DNA of 64,000 bases from Bittarella massiliensis (ex Durand et al. 2017) (GCF_001486165.1 NZ_LN908977.1:760122-824121), one strand, 5' to 3'. Positions 30,988 to 41,228 are shown, numbered from the stretch's first letter. Translations and numbers: made by a program. The notes: generated from the letters alone by a model not told the origin.

Positions 30988-33414
30988 CTACTGTTGGATG
31001 TGGGTGTCCCGCGGGCGGGCGGGTCCCGCCTTCTTCCTCGGGGGGGCGGAGGGCAGTTCCTCCACCTCTTCGGGCGGCTGTGCAGCCGGTTTGACCAGGG
31101 CGGTCTCCAGCACCTGGGAGATGGTCTCCACCGGCACAAAGTGCAGGTGATCCTTGACCTCCTGGTCCACCTCCTCCAAGTCGGGGAGGTTTCGCTTGGG
31201 GATCAAGACGGTGGTGCAGCCGTTTTTGTAGGCGGCCATGCTCTTTTCCTTCAGACCGCCGATGGGCAGCACGTTGCCGTGCAGGTCGATTTCGCCGGTC
31301 ATGGCCACCTCGCCCCGCACCGGCCGCTCAGTCAGGGCCGAGACCAGGGCAGTCACCATGGTGACCCCCGCCGAGGGCCCGTCTTTGGGGATCGCGCCCT
31401 GGGGGGCGTGGATGTGGATGTCCCGGTTTTTGTAGAAGTTGTGGGGGATGTCGTAGAGGTCGGCGATGCTGCGCACATAGCTGACGGCGATCTTGGCCGA
31501 CTCCTGCATCACATCGCCCAGAGAGCCGGTGATCTCGATTTTTCCGCTGCCCTCCAGCACCACCGCCTCCATGGGCAGGGTGGTGCCGCCCACCGAGGTC
31601 CAGGCCAGGCCGGTGACGGTGCCCACCTTGTTTTCGAGAGAGGCGTCCTCCCGGTCAAAGCGGCGGTGGCCGATCAGCCGAGAGAGGTTTGCCTTGGTGA
31701 CCGAGAGCCCCTTTTCGCCCGCCACCACCTCTTTGGCCGCCTTGCGGCAGAGGCCGGCGATCTCCCGCTCTAAGCTGCGGACGCCCGCCTCCCGGGTGTA
31801 GCCGTCGATGAGTTCAAAGACGGCGTCGCGGGAAATTTTGAGCTGCCCTGCCTCCAGCCCGTGGGCCTTCATCTGCTTGGGGATGAGGTGGCGCTTGGCG
31901 ATGTTGTACTTCTCCACGTCGGTGTAGCTGCCCAGCTCGATGACCTCCATCCGGTCGTAGAGGGGGGCGGGGATGGCCGCGGCGTCGTTTGCCGAGGTGA
32001 TGAAGAGGACGTCGCTGAGGTCGTAGGGCACCTCTATGTAGTGGTCCCGGAAGGCCTGGTTCTGCTCCTTGTCCAGCACCTCCAACAGGGCCGACGAGGG
32101 GTCGCCCTTGTAGTCGTTGCCCAGTTTGTCCACCTCGTCGAGGAGGATGAGGGGGTTTTGGGTCTTGGCCTGGGCCATGGCCTTGACGATCCGCCCGGGC
32201 ATCGAGCCGATATAGGTCTTGCGGTGGCCGCGGATCTCCGATTCGTCCCGCACCCCGCCCAGGGAGATGCGGACGTACTTTCTGCCCATGCTCTCGGCGA
32301 TGGACTTGACGATCGAGGTCTTGCCCACCCCCGGAGGGCCCACCAGGCAGAGGATCTGACCGCTGTTTTTGGGGGCCAGCTTGGAGACGGCGATGAACTC
32401 GAGGATCCGCTCCTTGACCTTTTTCAGGCCGTAGTGGTCCCGCTCAAGGATCTTGGACGCCGTCTGCAGATTGGCGCTCACCTTGGAATAGGTGTTCCAG
32501 GGCAGTTCCAGGCAGGTCTCCAAATAGGTCTGGATGACGCTGCCCTCCTGCGAGCCCTGGGGCATTTTGGCCAGCCGGTTCAGGTTTTTCTCAAAGTGCT
32601 CCCGGGTCTCCTGGGGCAGTTCCAGCGCCTGGATCTTCTTTTGCAGCTCTTCCAGCTCGCCGTCGTCGCCGTCCTCCCCCAGCTCCTCGGAGATGATGTG
32701 CATCTGCTCGCGCAGGACATATTCCCGCTGGTTCTGGTCCAACTGTACCCGCACCTTGTCGTAGATGTCCTTCTCGATAAGGAGGACGTTGATTTCCCGC
32801 TCCAGGGCGATCACCAGCTTCTCCACCTGGCGGGAAACAGTGCGCTGCTCCAATATCTCCTGCTTGGACTCATAGGGGAGGTTGGCGCTCTGGCAGATCT
32901 GCTCCACCAGGCGGCCCGGGTCCTGCTCCCCCAGCACCCCCAGGATCACCTCTTTGGGCGTCCCCTTGTTGCCGGCGCCCACATACTCCTCAAAGAGCTG
33001 TTTGGCCGCCCGCACGTTGGCGATCAGGGTCGGGGTGATCCGCCGGGGCTGGGGCAGGTCGCTGCGCTCAACGGTGGCCTGCAGCATCTCTCCCCCGGCC
33101 TGCAGTTCCACCGCGCGGGCCCGGTAGAGCCCTCTGGCCAGCACCTTTACACCGTCGTCGGGCATCTTCAGGAGCTGTTTGACCCGGGCCACAGTGCCGT
33201 ACTCGTACAGGTCGTCGGAGGTGGGGTCGTCCACCCGCACGTCCCTTTGGGCCACCACGAAGAGGTTGCTGCCGCTCTCCAGGGCGCTCTCCACCGCGCG
33301 GATGGACTGGTCCCGCCCCACGTCAAAGTGCATGATGTTGCCCGGGAAGAGGACCATTCCCCGCAGGGCCATGGCGGGCATGCTCTCCGAGCCGCCGCGT
33401 TTTTCTATATTCAA
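30988..33414 (-). CDS. lon: ATP-dependent protease La
   Basis: Lon degrades misfolded and regulatory proteins in the cytoplasm. The 808-residue protein has the LON substrate domain (about 10-210, starting [16 protein letters not shown]), a coiled-coil, an AAA+ module with Walker [16 protein letters not shown] near residue 360 and [10 protein letters not shown], and a protease domain. The Ser of that domain is in [12 protein letters not shown] near residue 679, and the Lys in [14 protein letters not shown]. The start is taken as TTG at 33414 because AGGTGATC precedes it. An ATG at 33381 is possible. The C-terminal tail ([16 protein letters not shown]...) is unconserved. Confidence 0.96.
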   Translation of the reverse strand: MNIEKRGGSESMPAMALRGMVLFPGNIMHFDVGRDQSIRAVESALESGSNLFVVAQRDVRVDDPTSDDLYEYGTVARVKQLLKMPDDGVKVLARGLYRARAVELQAGGEMLQATVERSDLPQPRRITPTLIANVRAAKQLFEEYVGAGNKGTPKEVILGVLGEQDPGRLVEQICQSANLPYESKQEILEQRTVSRQVEKLVIALEREINVLLIEKDIYDKVRVQLDQNQREYVLREQMHIISEELGEDGDDGELEELQKKIQALELPQETREHFEKNLNRLAKMPQGSQEGSVIQTYLETCLELPWNTYSKVSANLQTASKILERDHYGLKKVKERILEFIAVSKLAPKNSGQILCLVGPPGVGKTSIVKSIAESMGRKYVRISLGGVRDESEIRGHRKTYIGSMPGRIVKAMAQAKTQNPLILLDEVDKLGNDYKGDPSSALLEVLDKEQNQAFRDHYIEVPYDLSDVLFITSANDAAAIPAPLYDRMEVIELGSYTDVEKYNIAKRHLIPKQMKAHGLEAGQLKISRDAVFELIDGYTREAGVRSLEREIAGLCRKAAKEVVAGEKGLSVTKANLSRLIGHRRFDREDASLENKVGTVTGLAWTSVGGTTLPMEAVVLEGSGKIEITGSLGDVMQESAKIAVSYVRSIADLYDIPHNFYKNRDIHIHAPQGAIPKDGPSAGVTMVTALVSALTERPVRGEVAMTGEIDLHGNVLPIGGLKEKSMAAYKNGCTTVLIPKRNLPDLEEVDQEVKDHLHFVPVETISQVLETALVKPAAQPPEEVEELPSAPPRKKAGPARPRDTHIQQ

Positions 33415-33484
33415 AAGATCACCTCGTATTTCTCGTCGAAAGGGGCCGCTCAAACAGGGCGACGCCAGAAAGGATTTACGCTTC

Positions 33485-33513
33485 ATTATAGCTGCTTTTG
33501 CCCCTCTTTTCAA
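33485..33513 (-). promoter_or_regulatory. Promoter of lon
   Basis: TTGAAA (33513-33508) and TATAAT (33490-33485) are 17 bp apart on the minus strand, with initiation near 33478. No CIRCE or CtsR-type repeat is visible. Confidence 0.75.
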
Positions 33514-33586
33514 GCAAAATACACCAAATAACTCTTATTTGTTCCACCGCTCCCCGGGGCGGGTCTTTTTCCTTTACAGGACAGCA

Positions 33587-33611
33587 AAAAGGGACGGCCT
33601 TGCCGCCCCTT
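33587..33611 (-). terminator. Terminator after clpX
   Basis: AAGGGACGG (33589-33597) and CCGCCCCTT (33603-33611) pair over 9 positions with one G-U. The minus strand continues TTTTTGC. Confidence 0.75.
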
Positions 33612-33623
33612 TGCAACTTGCGT

Positions 33624-34931
33624 TTAAATGGCTTTTTGCTTGCCCGTCAGCTTTCCGGAAAAGCGGACTGGCCGCTTTTTCTCGTCGTAGGTGAGGACGG
33701 GTTCCGCTTTGCCCTCGACGCACCTCTCCCCGATTTGGACCTTGCTGACCTTTTCCTGGGAGGGGATCTCGTACATCACGTCCTGGAGCAGCTCCTCCAT
33801 GATGGAGCGCAGCCCCCGGGCGCCGGTCTTGCGCTCGATGCTCTTGCGAGCCACGGCCCGCAGGGCCTCCGGGGTGAATTCCAGCTCGACCCCGTCCATC
33901 TCCAGCATGGCCTGATACTGCTTGAGCACCGCATTTTTGGGCTCGCAGAGGATCTTCACCAGGGAGTCCTCGTCCAGCGCCCGCAGGGAGCTGATGATGG
34001 GCAGACGGCCCACCAGCTCGGGGATGATGCCGAATTTCACCAGGTCGTGGGGGACGATCTCCTCCAGCAGGTTTCTCTCGGCCATCTCCTTTTTGCTCAC
34101 CACGTTGGCGCCAAAGCCCATGGCGGAGGAGGAGATCCTCTTTTCGATGATCTTCTCGATGCCCTCGAAGGCGCCGCCGCAGATGAAGAGGATGTTGGAG
34201 GTGTCGATCTGGATGAACTCCTGCTGGGGGTGCTTGCGCCCACCCTGGGGCGGGACGTTGGCAACGGTGCCTTCCACCATCTTCAGCAGGGCCTGCTGTA
34301 CCCCCTCGCCGGACACGTCCCGGGTGATGGAGGGGTTTTCCGACTTGCGGGTGATCTTGTCGATCTCGTCGAGGTAGATGATGCCGTGCTCGGCCCGCTC
34401 CACGTCGAAGTCCGCCGCCTGGATGAGTTTGAGGAGGATGTTCTCCACGTCCTCGCCCACATAGCCCGCCTCGGTCAGGGTGGTGGCGTCGGCAATGGCG
34501 AAGGGGACGTTGAGGATGTGCGCCAGGGTCTGGGCCAGCAGGGTCTTGCCCACCCCGGTGGGGCCCAGCAGCAGGATGTTGCTCTTTTGCAGCTCCACCC
34601 CGTTTTCCTGGGGGCCGGCCAGCAGCCGCTTATAGTGGTTGTAGACGGCCACCGCCAAGGTCTTTTTGGCGCTGTCCTGCCCGATCACATACTCGTCGAG
34701 GATGGCCTTGATCTCCTTGGGGGTGAGCACGTGGATGCTGGTGTCCTTCCCCTTGCCGCCCTTCTGGGGGGCAAAATCGTCGTCGTCCAGAAAGGACTGG
34801 CAGAGGGAGACGCACTCGTCGCAGATGTAGACCCCCGGCCCGGTGATGAGCTTGGAGACCTCGTCGGCCGACTTGCCGCAGAAGGAGCAAAACAGCATGT
34901 TTCCGCTGTTGCCGTTATCTTGATTTGGCAT
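33624..34931 (-). CDS. clpX: ClpX, ATPase subunit of the ClpXP protease
   Basis: ClpX unfolds substrates and feeds them to ClpP. The 435-residue protein has the N-terminal zinc finger (CSFCGK...ICDECV, about 15-43), Walker [15 protein letters not shown] near residue 125, Walker [11 protein letters not shown], sensor 1, and the IGF-type loop region for ClpP docking. It is full length. The start ATG has only a weak ribosome site (GGGA), and it lies 12 nt downstream of clpP, so coupling is likely. The tig-clpP-clpX order is standard in Firmicutes. Confidence 0.97.
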   Translation of the reverse strand: MPNQDNGNSGNMLFCSFCGKSADEVSKLITGPGVYICDECVSLCQSFLDDDDFAPQKGGKGKDTSIHVLTPKEIKAILDEYVIGQDSAKKTLAVAVYNHYKRLLAGPQENGVELQKSNILLLGPTGVGKTLLAQTLAHILNVPFAIADATTLTEAGYVGEDVENILLKLIQAADFDVERAEHGIIYLDEIDKITRKSENPSITRDVSGEGVQQALLKMVEGTVANVPPQGGRKHPQQEFIQIDTSNILFICGGAFEGIEKIIEKRISSSAMGFGANVVSKKEMAERNLLEEIVPHDLVKFGIIPELVGRLPIISSLRALDEDSLVKILCEPKNAVLKQYQAMLEMDGVELEFTPEALRAVARKSIERKTGARGLRSIMEELLQDVMYEIPSQEKVSKVQIGERCVEGKAEPVLTYDEKKRPVRFSGKLTGKQKAI

Positions 34932-34943
34932 TGAATAAAATCC

Positions 34944-35525
34944 CTACCGTTTCTCTATGACTTTGTCCACCAGGCCGTACTCCACGGCCTCCTGCGCGCT
35001 CTTGAAGTTGTCCCGCTCGGTGTCCTGTTCGATCACTTCCAGGGGTTGCCCGGTGTTTTTGGCGAGGATCTCATTGAGCCGCTTTTTGGTGCGGAGGATG
35101 TGATCGGCCTGGATCTTGATGTCGGTCGCCTGCCCCTGGCTGCCGCCGGAGGGCTGGTGGATCATGATCTCGCTGTTGGGCAGGGCAAAGCGCTTGCCCT
35201 TTGCGCCGCTGGAGAGCAGGAAGGCCCCCATGGACGCCGCCATCCCGATGCAGGTGGTGGAGACATCGCACTTGATGTAGTTCATGGTGTCGTAGATGGC
35301 GAGGCCGGCGGTCACCGAGCCGCCCGGGCTGTTGATGTAGAGCATGATGTCCTTGTCGGGGTCCTGCCCCTCCAGGTACAGCAGCTGGGCCACCACCAGG
35401 CTGGCGGTCTGGTCGTTGACCTCGTCACAGAGCATGATGATGCGGTCGTTGAGCAGGCGGGAGTAGATGTCGTAAGAGCGCTCTCCCCGGCTGGTCTGCT
35501 CCACTACCATAGGTACTAAACTCAT
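34944..35525 (-). CDS. clpP: ClpP protease subunit
   Basis: ClpP forms the tetradecameric serine protease chamber. The 193-residue protein has the catalytic Ser98 in [11 protein letters not shown], His in [14 protein letters not shown] (about 122), and Asp in QDTERDNF (about 172), plus the NSPGGSV oxyanion motif. A short propeptide-like N terminus ([10 protein letters not shown]) is present. GGAGG lies 11 nt before the ATG. It is between tig and clpX, as is typical. Confidence 0.98.
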   Translation of the reverse strand: MSLVPMVVEQTSRGERSYDIYSRLLNDRIIMLCDEVNDQTASLVVAQLLYLEGQDPDKDIMLYINSPGGSVTAGLAIYDTMNYIKCDVSTTCIGMAASMGAFLLSSGAKGKRFALPNSEIMIHQPSGGSQGQATDIKIQADHILRTKKRLNEILAKNTGQPLEVIEQDTERDNFKSAQEAVEYGLVDKVIEKR

Positions 35526-35602
35526 TTACAATGCGCCTCCAAACAAAAGTGATTCTACCCACCTAGCTGCAAAAGTCCCCTCAGGCGAGGTATGTATGCC
35601 GC

Positions 35603-36970
35603 TTACTTTTCCTCGGTGTCCTCTTCGGCCTTCTTGGCGGCCTTTTTGGCAGCGGGTTTCTTGGCCGCGGTCTTCTTGGCGGGTTTGACCTCCTCGACCT
35701 CGGCGCTCTCGCGGATCAGGTCGATGGCCTTGTTGACAGCCAGGTCCTCGCGGATGTTGTCCAGGGAGACCAGGCTCTTGATCTTCTCGGGCTCCATCTG
35801 GTAGTTCTCTGCCATCTTGGCGATCTCTTCCTCGACGGCCTCGTCGCTGATCTCGATCTTTTCCAGTTTGGCGATCTTCTCCAGGGCCAGGCGGATCTTG
35901 ACCTGCTTCTCGGCCTGCTCGCGGAAGGTCTTGCGGAAATCGGCCATCTCCATGCCGGTGTACTGCAGGTAGAGCTGCAGGTTCATCCCCTGGGACTGCA
36001 GGCGGTAGTCGAAGTCCTGCACCATCTCGTCGATGCGGTTTTCAAACATCACCTCGGGGATCTCGCCCTCCAGCTTCTCGATGACCGCGTCCACCAGGCT
36101 GTTTTCCAGCTCGGTCTCGCTCTGGGCGTTGGCCTGCTCCTGCAGCTTTTTCTTGATGTCCTTTTTCAGCTCGTCCAGGGTGTCGAACTCGCTGACGTCC
36201 TTGGCGAACTCGTCGTCGAGCTCGGGCAGCTCTTTGGATTTGAGCTCGTTCACCTTCACCTTGAAGGTGGCCGCTTTGCCGGCCAGCTCCTCGGCCTGGT
36301 ACTGCTCGGGGAAGGTGACGTTCACGTCGAACTCCTCGCCGGGTTTGTGGCCGATGACCTGGTCCTCAAAGCCGGGGATGAACTGGCCGCTGCCCAGCAC
36401 CAGGGGGTGACCCTCGCCCTTGCCGCCCTCAAAGGCGACACCGTCGACAAAGCCCTCAAAGTCGATGATGGCGGTGTCGCCGGACTTGGCGGGCGCGTCC
36501 TCCACGGTGATGATGCGGGCATTTCTGTCCTGCATCTTCTCCAGCTCGGCCTTGACCTGCGCGGCAGTGACAGTGTTGACGGTTTTCTGGGCCTTTATGC
36601 CCTTGTAGTCCTTGACCTCGACCTCGGGCTTGACGATGACGGTGGCCTTGAAGACCAGGCCGTCCGCCTTGCTGACCGACTCGACGCTGACCTCGGGGGT
36701 GGAGACGGGCTCGACGCCGGCCTCTTTGGCGGCCTCGACAAAGGCCTCGGGCATCACGTCGTTGATGGCCTCGTCAAAGAAGATACCCTCGCCGTACATC
36801 TTCTCGATGAGGTGGCGGGGGGCCTTACCCTTGCGGAAGCCGGGAACGCTGATCTTCTTGGCGTTCTTATGGTACACCTTGTCTACCGCGCTGCCAAACA
36901 CATCGGGAGCGACCGAGACCTCCAATTCGTATTTGTTGGTCTCAACTTTAGTAGAACTGTTAAGGCTCAT
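35603..36970 (-). CDS. tig: Trigger factor
   Basis: Trigger factor is the ribosome-bound chaperone and peptidyl-prolyl isomerase. The 455-residue protein has the ribosome-binding motif GFRKGKAPRH near residue 45, an FKBP-like PPIase region (IIDFEGFVDGVAFEGG to GHKPGEEFDV) and the C-terminal chaperone arms. Its last 30 residues form a Lys/Ala-rich tail (KPAKKTAAKKPAAKKAAKKA) not found in standard Tig, resembling nucleic-acid-binding tails. The ATG at 36970 follows AGGAGGAAG. A promoter with an extended -10 lies upstream. clpP and clpX follow. Confidence 0.96.
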   Translation of the reverse strand: MSLNSSTKVETNKYELEVSVAPDVFGSAVDKVYHKNAKKISVPGFRKGKAPRHLIEKMYGEGIFFDEAINDVMPEAFVEAAKEAGVEPVSTPEVSVESVSKADGLVFKATVIVKPEVEVKDYKGIKAQKTVNTVTAAQVKAELEKMQDRNARIITVEDAPAKSGDTAIIDFEGFVDGVAFEGGKGEGHPLVLGSGQFIPGFEDQVIGHKPGEEFDVNVTFPEQYQAEELAGKAATFKVKVNELKSKELPELDDEFAKDVSEFDTLDELKKDIKKKLQEQANAQSETELENSLVDAVIEKLEGEIPEVMFENRIDEMVQDFDYRLQSQGMNLQLYLQYTGMEMADFRKTFREQAEKQVKIRLALEKIAKLEKIEISDEAVEEEIAKMAENYQMEPEKIKSLVSLDNIREDLAVNKAIDLIRESAEVEEVKPAKKTAAKKPAAKKAAKKAEEDTEEK

Positions 36971-37014
36971 AATTATACTTCCTCCTAATTTTGTCACAGA
37001 CAATTATCTTTGTA

Positions 37015-37044
37015 ATTATATCACATCAATTCGGCCAATTGCAA
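37015..37044 (-). promoter_or_regulatory. Promoter of tig
   Basis: TTGCAA (37044-37039) and TATAAT (37020-37015) are 18 bp apart. The -10 box is preceded by TGA, giving an extended -10. Confidence 0.6.
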
Positions 37045-37114
37045 CCGGCCGAGCGGCTGATTCTCACCTTTTTCGCCGCTTTGGCGGCAAAATGGCATTT
37101 GCAGGGCGCTGCCG

Positions 37115-37801
37115 TCACTCCCTGATGCACAGCGGGCAGAAGTTCAGGGCGTCGGCGGAGACCAGGCGGAAGGCGATCCCCTCGTAGTCCCCCTCAAAGG
37201 CCCACTGGATGGCCTTGCCGTGTAGGTGGCCGTAGTAGCACTGGGTGATCCCCCACTCCCCCATCAGGTCGATGGTCTCCTGGGAGAGAAAGTCCCGGTA
37301 GACGGGCGGGTAGTGGAGAAAGAGGAGGATGGGCAGGGCGGGGTCGGCCTTCTCCAGCGACATCCGGATCCGCCCCAGCTCCCGGGCACGGATCTTGGCG
37401 TCGTGGGGGTCGGTGTCCTCAAAAAACCAGCTCCTGCTGCCGCAGATGTTGACCCCCTCCACCTGATAGCTCTCGTTGGAGAGGATGGAGAGGGTGGTGA
37501 ATCCCCGCTCAGCGAGAAAGCCGTCCATCTTGTTTTTGGTGGACCACCAGTAGTCGTGATTCCCCTTCAGCAAGATCTTGCGGCCCGGCAGGCTGTCGAG
37601 AAAAGCAAAATCGGTGGCCGCCTCCTCCAGCGACATGGCCCAGGACACATCCCCGGGGATCACCACCGTGTCGCCGTCCGCAACGGTGTCGCGCCAATTT
37701 TTTTCGAGTTTGGGCAGATAGCCCGACCAGCCGGGAAAGACGTCCATCGGCTTGTCGCTGGCCAGCGACAGGTGGGTGTCGCCCAGCGCAAAAATACTCA
37801 A
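37115..37801 (-). CDS. Metallophosphoesterase
   Basis: The 228-residue cytoplasmic protein has the complete calcineurin-like metal-site set: ALGDTHLSL (D-x-H), VIPGDVSWAM (GD), LKGNHDYWW (GNHD), LFLHYPPV (H), and YGHLHGKAI (GHxH). Its substrate is unknown. The start is TTG at 37801 with GGAGGAGGG just upstream. Residues encoded farther upstream in the same frame have no family match. It stands alone between tig and the DUF1540 gene. Confidence 0.88.
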   Translation of the reverse strand: MSIFALGDTHLSLASDKPMDVFPGWSGYLPKLEKNWRDTVADGDTVVIPGDVSWAMSLEEAATDFAFLDSLPGRKILLKGNHDYWWSTKNKMDGFLAERGFTTLSILSNESYQVEGVNICGSRSWFFEDTDPHDAKIRARELGRIRMSLEKADPALPILLFLHYPPVYRDFLSQETIDLMGEWGITQCYYGHLHGKAIQWAFEGDYEGIAFRLVSADALNFCPLCIRE

Positions 37802-37911
37802 ATTTTCCCTCCTCCTTTTCCCTGCCATAAAAGCGGTCTCAAGCAGACACACTTTCAGAGAGGGCTGATGTACACGGGTTCACAGAAATTTGCCAAAGGG
37901 TGTGGTTGCGC

Positions 37912-38082
37912 GTGAAAAAGAGCAAGCCCGGACCCATTCCACAGGTCGTCTGCGACGTGGAAAACTGCATTTACAATCGCGACCGGCGCTGTACAGCGGC
38001 AGATATTCAGGTGGGGCCGCACTTTGCCTGTTCCTGCTGCGACACCATCTGCTCCACCTTTCACCCCAAAGAGGGGGAATAG
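37912..38082 (+). CDS. DUF1540 cysteine-rich small protein
   Basis: The 56-residue protein reads VVCDVENCIYNRDRRCTAAD then IQVGPHFACSCCDTICSTF, matching the DUF1540 pattern of two Cys pairs in C-x4-N-C and T-x-C-x-T-F positions. These clostridial proteins are thought to bind a metal and have no known role. The start is taken as GTG at 37912, with AAAGGG about 11 nt upstream; GTG at 37900 and TTG at 37906 are alternatives. It is convergent with thrC, and a bidirectional terminator follows. Confidence 0.82.
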   Translation: MKKSKPGPIPQVVCDVENCIYNRDRRCTAADIQVGPHFACSCCDTICSTFHPKEGE

Positions 38083-38117
38083 GCGGCAGAGGGACTGAAC
38101 ATCTGCGATGACCCCTC

Positions 38118-38146
38118 AAAAAAGGGCGGCCCAGCCGCCCTTTTTT
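38118..38146. terminator. Bidirectional terminator between DUF1540 and thrC
   Basis: AAAAAAGGGCGGC and GCCGCCCTTTTTT form a perfect 13-bp stem with a 3-nt loop. Confidence 0.95.
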
Positions 38147-38161
38147 CCTGTTCGGTGCCCG

Positions 38162-39649
38162 CTAGATGTTGAGGACCGCCTTGACCCAGCCGAACATCTC
38201 GCCAGGCATGCAGCAGTCGCCAAAGCGAATGGGTTTGTCCCGCAGGGCCTTGAGGGCCGCCGGGGCCGCGACACCGCTTCGCTCCTCCAGCGAGGAGAGG
38301 ATGGAGAAGTCGTTTTTCCCCGGCAGCTCGCCGCCCAGCGCCTCCAACACACTGGCCGGGAATTTGTAGGGGCTGGCGGTGGAGACCACCACCGTGGGGG
38401 TCTCGTCCCCGGTGGACGCCCGGTATTCGCCGTAGACCTTGAAGGCCACGGCGGTGTGGGGGTCGCAGAGGTAGCCCGAGCGGTCGTAGACCTCCCTGAT
38501 GGCGGCCGAGGTCTCGGCGTCGTCGGCGCAGCCGGCGGCAAAGCTCTCTTTGAGACGGCCGAGCATCTCCTCTTTCACCGCGAAGCGGCCGGTGTCGGAC
38601 AGGTCGCGGTAGAGGCGGCCGATCAGCCCGTCGTCCCGCCCGGAGAGGAGGTAGAGGAGCCGCTCCAGGTTGGAGGAGACCAGGATGTCCATCGACGGGG
38701 AGAGGGTGGTGTAGAAGGGGCGGTTGCGGTCGTAGCGCCCCTCGCTCAAAAAGTCGGTGAGCACGTTGTTGCGGTTGGACGCGCAGATGAGTTTGCCGAT
38801 GGGGACCCCCATCTCCTTGGCAAAGTAGGCGGCGAGGATGTTGCCGAAGTTCCCGGTGGGGACGGCGAAGTTCACCGGCTCCCCCATGGCGACCTTGCCG
38901 GCGCGGCACATCTCCAGGTAGGCGTATACATAGTAGACGATCTGGGGCGCCAGCCGCCCCCAGTTGATGGAGTTGGCGCTGGAAAAGCGCATCCCCTTGG
39001 CCGCCAGTTCCGCCGCGGCGCGACCGTCGGTGAAGATCCGCTTCACCCCGGTCTGGCAGTCGTCAAAGTTGCCGTCCACCCCGCAGACGTGCACGTTCTC
39101 CCCCGCCTGGGTCACCATCTGGCGCTTTTGCATGTGGCTGACCCCGTCCTGGGGGTAGAACACGGCGATCTCGGTGCCCGGCACATCGCAAAACCCCTCG
39201 AGGGCGGCCTTGCCGGTGTCGCCGGAGGTGGCCACCAAAATGAGGATGGTCTTGCCGTCGCCTGCCTTTTTGTTGGCCACCGTCAGCAGTTGGGGCAACA
39301 TCTGCAGGGCCATGTCCTTAAAGGCGCAGGTGGGGCCGTGCCAGAGTTCCAGCACCTGAAGGCCGTCTTTCAGTTCGGCCAGGGGGGCCTCCCCCTCGGG
39401 AAACTTGCTGCCATAGGCCTTTTTCACGCAGTCGTCGATCTCCTCCTGCGAAAAATCGGTCAGGTAGCGGGACAGAACGGCAGAGGCCACCTCCTGGTAG
39501 CTGCTGCCCTGCAGTTGGGCCAGTTCACCCGGCGCGAAGGCCGGGATCGTCTCAGGGACAAACAGGCCGCCGTCTTTTGAGATGCCCTGCAAAATCGCCT
39601 CGGAGGACGACACCTGCAGCGATGAATCCCTTGTACTGCTGTAACGCAA
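38162..39649 (-). CDS. thrC: Threonine synthase
   Basis: ThrC converts O-phosphohomoserine to threonine with PLP. The 495-residue protein starts RYSSTRDSSLQ and has the PLP lysine in HGPTCAFKDMALQML, the phosphate loop VATSGDTGKAALEGF, and the segment VNFAVPTGNFGNILAAY. It is the bacterial long form. The start is TTG at 39649 with GAGGTG 6 nt upstream. A promoter with an extended -10 (TGGTATAAT) lies at 39831-39826. The leader of about 170 nt shows hairpins but no T-box. Threonine biosynthesis shares aspartate semialdehyde with the asd-dapA genes at the left edge. Confidence 0.95.
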   Translation of the reverse strand: MRYSSTRDSSLQVSSSEAILQGISKDGGLFVPETIPAFAPGELAQLQGSSYQEVASAVLSRYLTDFSQEEIDDCVKKAYGSKFPEGEAPLAELKDGLQVLELWHGPTCAFKDMALQMLPQLLTVANKKAGDGKTILILVATSGDTGKAALEGFCDVPGTEIAVFYPQDGVSHMQKRQMVTQAGENVHVCGVDGNFDDCQTGVKRIFTDGRAAAELAAKGMRFSSANSINWGRLAPQIVYYVYAYLEMCRAGKVAMGEPVNFAVPTGNFGNILAAYFAKEMGVPIGKLICASNRNNVLTDFLSEGRYDRNRPFYTTLSPSMDILVSSNLERLLYLLSGRDDGLIGRLYRDLSDTGRFAVKEEMLGRLKESFAAGCADDAETSAAIREVYDRSGYLCDPHTAVAFKVYGEYRASTGDETPTVVVSTASPYKFPASVLEALGGELPGKNDFSILSSLEERSGVAAPAALKALRDKPIRFGDCCMPGEMFGWVKAVLNI

Positions 39650-39825
39650 TCTGCTCACCTCTTCAATTTTCCAGGTCCGGCGGCACGGGGCCGCCCTCTT
39701 TTTCTTCCCCCCGTCCCCTCCCTCCCACAGGCAGAGAACAGGGGGCAAACCGGCTGCTGTCTGCCCTTTGCAGGCGGCGGGAAAAGGGTGCAGAACCCTC
39801 CCCTGCCCACAGCCGATTTTTCGCT

Positions 39826-39854
39826 ATTATACCATAAACCACAGGCTATGAGAA
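39826..39854 (-). promoter_or_regulatory. Promoter of thrC
   Basis: TATAAT (39831-39826) preceded by TGG gives an extended -10. TTCTCA at 39854-39849 is a weak -35, 17 bp upstream. Confidence 0.55.
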
Positions 39855-39910
39855 GTCGCCAATTATTTTCGGCTGGAAGATCCTTCCCGCCCGATCCGAT
39901 CCCGCCCCCC

Positions 39911-40831
39911 TCAAAAAGAGGACAGCCTTCTCTCAAAAAAGTCGGCGGCGTTGTCAAAGAAGATGGCCTGTATCTGCTGCGGGCCGATCCCCCGCCGGGC
40001 CATGGCGTCGGCCAGGGCAGGCAGGGCGGCGATGTCCGGCAGCTGCTGCGGCATCTCGGCCCCGTCAAAATCGGAGCCCAGGGCCAGGGTCTTTTCGCCC
40101 CCCAGGGCCAAAAAGTGCAGGGCGTGCTCGGCGATGTCGTCGGGGGTGGCGGGGCCGTCCTCCCGCAAAAAGCCCTGGTTGTAGTTGAGGCCCACCAGCC
40201 CGCCCCGGTCGCGGATGACGGCAAACTGCTCGTCCGTCAGGTTGCGGGGGTGGTTGCAGAGGGCCTTGGCGTTGGAGTGGGAGGCCACGATCGGCCCCTC
40301 CGCCACCGCCGCCAAATCGTAAAAACCCCACTGGGAGAGGTGGGAGACGTCGGGGAGGATGCCCCAGCGCTCCATCTCCCGCACCGCCTCCCTGCCCAGC
40401 GGCTTGAGGCCCCGGTTCTCGCTGACCCCCCAGCCCAGCTCGTTCTCGCCGTTCCAGGTGATGGTCAGCATCTGCACCCCGTCCTCGGCCAAGGTCTGTA
40501 TCCGCTCCAACCGGCCGGCCAGGACGGCGCCGCCCTCCACCGTGAGGATGGGGCAGAGCCGCCTTTCCCCCCGGCGCAGGGCGGTCAGCTCCGCCCCCTC
40601 GCGCAGCAGCGGCGGGGCGGCCTGGGCGCGGTAGTAGTCCACCGCCCGGCGGTAGTAGTCGTAGGCCGCTTCCCCCCGCAGCTCGTCGGGGACAAAGACG
40701 GCAAAGCACTGGGCCCACCGCTCCAAATAGGACCCCTTTTGCAGGGAAATCTCCAACTCGTTCTCCGCCAGGGACAACCCCTTGTTGCAGCAGGAAGTCA
40801 GGGTGTCGCAGTGCAGGTCAAATAGATCCAC
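39911..40831 (-). CDS. Membrane-dipeptidase-like M19 family peptidase
   Basis: The 306-residue protein has the M19 zinc-site motifs FDLHCDT (His-x-Asp), PILTVEGGAVL (bridging glutamate), PDVSHLSQWGFYD, IVASHSNAK and GSDFDG. It has no obvious signal peptide, so a cytoplasmic location is likely. Bacterial members hydrolyse dipeptides, including those with a D-residue. The start is GTG at 40831 with GAGAGGAGAG upstream. No terminator is obvious after it. It is probably a separate unit from the yraN-rplS block. Confidence 0.9.
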   Translation of the reverse strand: MDLFDLHCDTLTSCCNKGLSLAENELEISLQKGSYLERWAQCFAVFVPDELRGEAAYDYYRRAVDYYRAQAAPPLLREGAELTALRRGERRLCPILTVEGGAVLAGRLERIQTLAEDGVQMLTITWNGENELGWGVSENRGLKPLGREAVREMERWGILPDVSHLSQWGFYDLAAVAEGPIVASHSNAKALCNHPRNLTDEQFAVIRDRGGLVGLNYNQGFLREDGPATPDDIAEHALHFLALGGEKTLALGSDFDGAEMPQQLPDIAALPALADAMARRGIGPQQIQAIFFDNAADFFERRLSSF

Positions 40832-40854
40832 GGGCGCTCTCTCCTCTCTCGCGT

Positions 40855-41211
40855 TCAGCGAAAGGCATCTTCCAAGTGGTTGACCGACACCACCTCAAAG
40901 GCCTCATCCATGATCACTTCCACCACGTCAAAGCGCACCTGCACATCGTCGAGCTGCTGGGCGGCCAGAAAGACGTTGGTTGCCAGCTTGATCCGCTCCT
41001 GCTTCTGGCGGGTCACCGCCTCGGCCGGGGTGTAGAGGGCATTTTGCAGCCGGGTCTTGACCTCCATGATCACCAGGATGTCCCCGTCTGCGACAACCAG
41101 GTCCAGCTCCCCGTAGCGGCAGGTGAAGTTGGAGCGCAGGATCTGATACCCCTTGCGCCGGGCCAGGCGGGCGGCCTCCACCTCCCCCAAAATGCCGGAG
41201 GTGGACTTCAT
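40855..41211 (-). CDS. YraN/UPF0102 family protein
   Basis: The 118-residue protein has the endonuclease-like fold of UPF0102: GEVEAARLARRKGYQIL, then YGELDLVVADGD and VIMEVKTRL, which place the E-D-ExK residues of a Holliday-junction-resolvase-like site. No activity is established for the family. It follows rnhB by 17 nt. The ATG at 41211 is used, since the GTG at 41250 would overlap rnhB by 22 nt and lacks a clear ribosome site. Confidence 0.88.
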   Translation of the reverse strand: MKSTSGILGEVEAARLARRKGYQILRSNFTCRYGELDLVVADGDILVIMEVKTRLQNALYTPAEAVTRQKQERIKLATNVFLAAQQLDDVQVRFDVVEVIMDEAFEVVSVNHLEDAFR

Positions 41212-41228
41212 CCCCCGCCCCCGCTCCC

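Noticed and set aside
39650-39820. A T-box or leader-peptide attenuator upstream of thrC
   Set aside because: The 170-nt leader has GC-rich hairpins, but there is no GGTGG...CCGCGG-type box, no run of Thr/Ile codons after a start, and no terminator.
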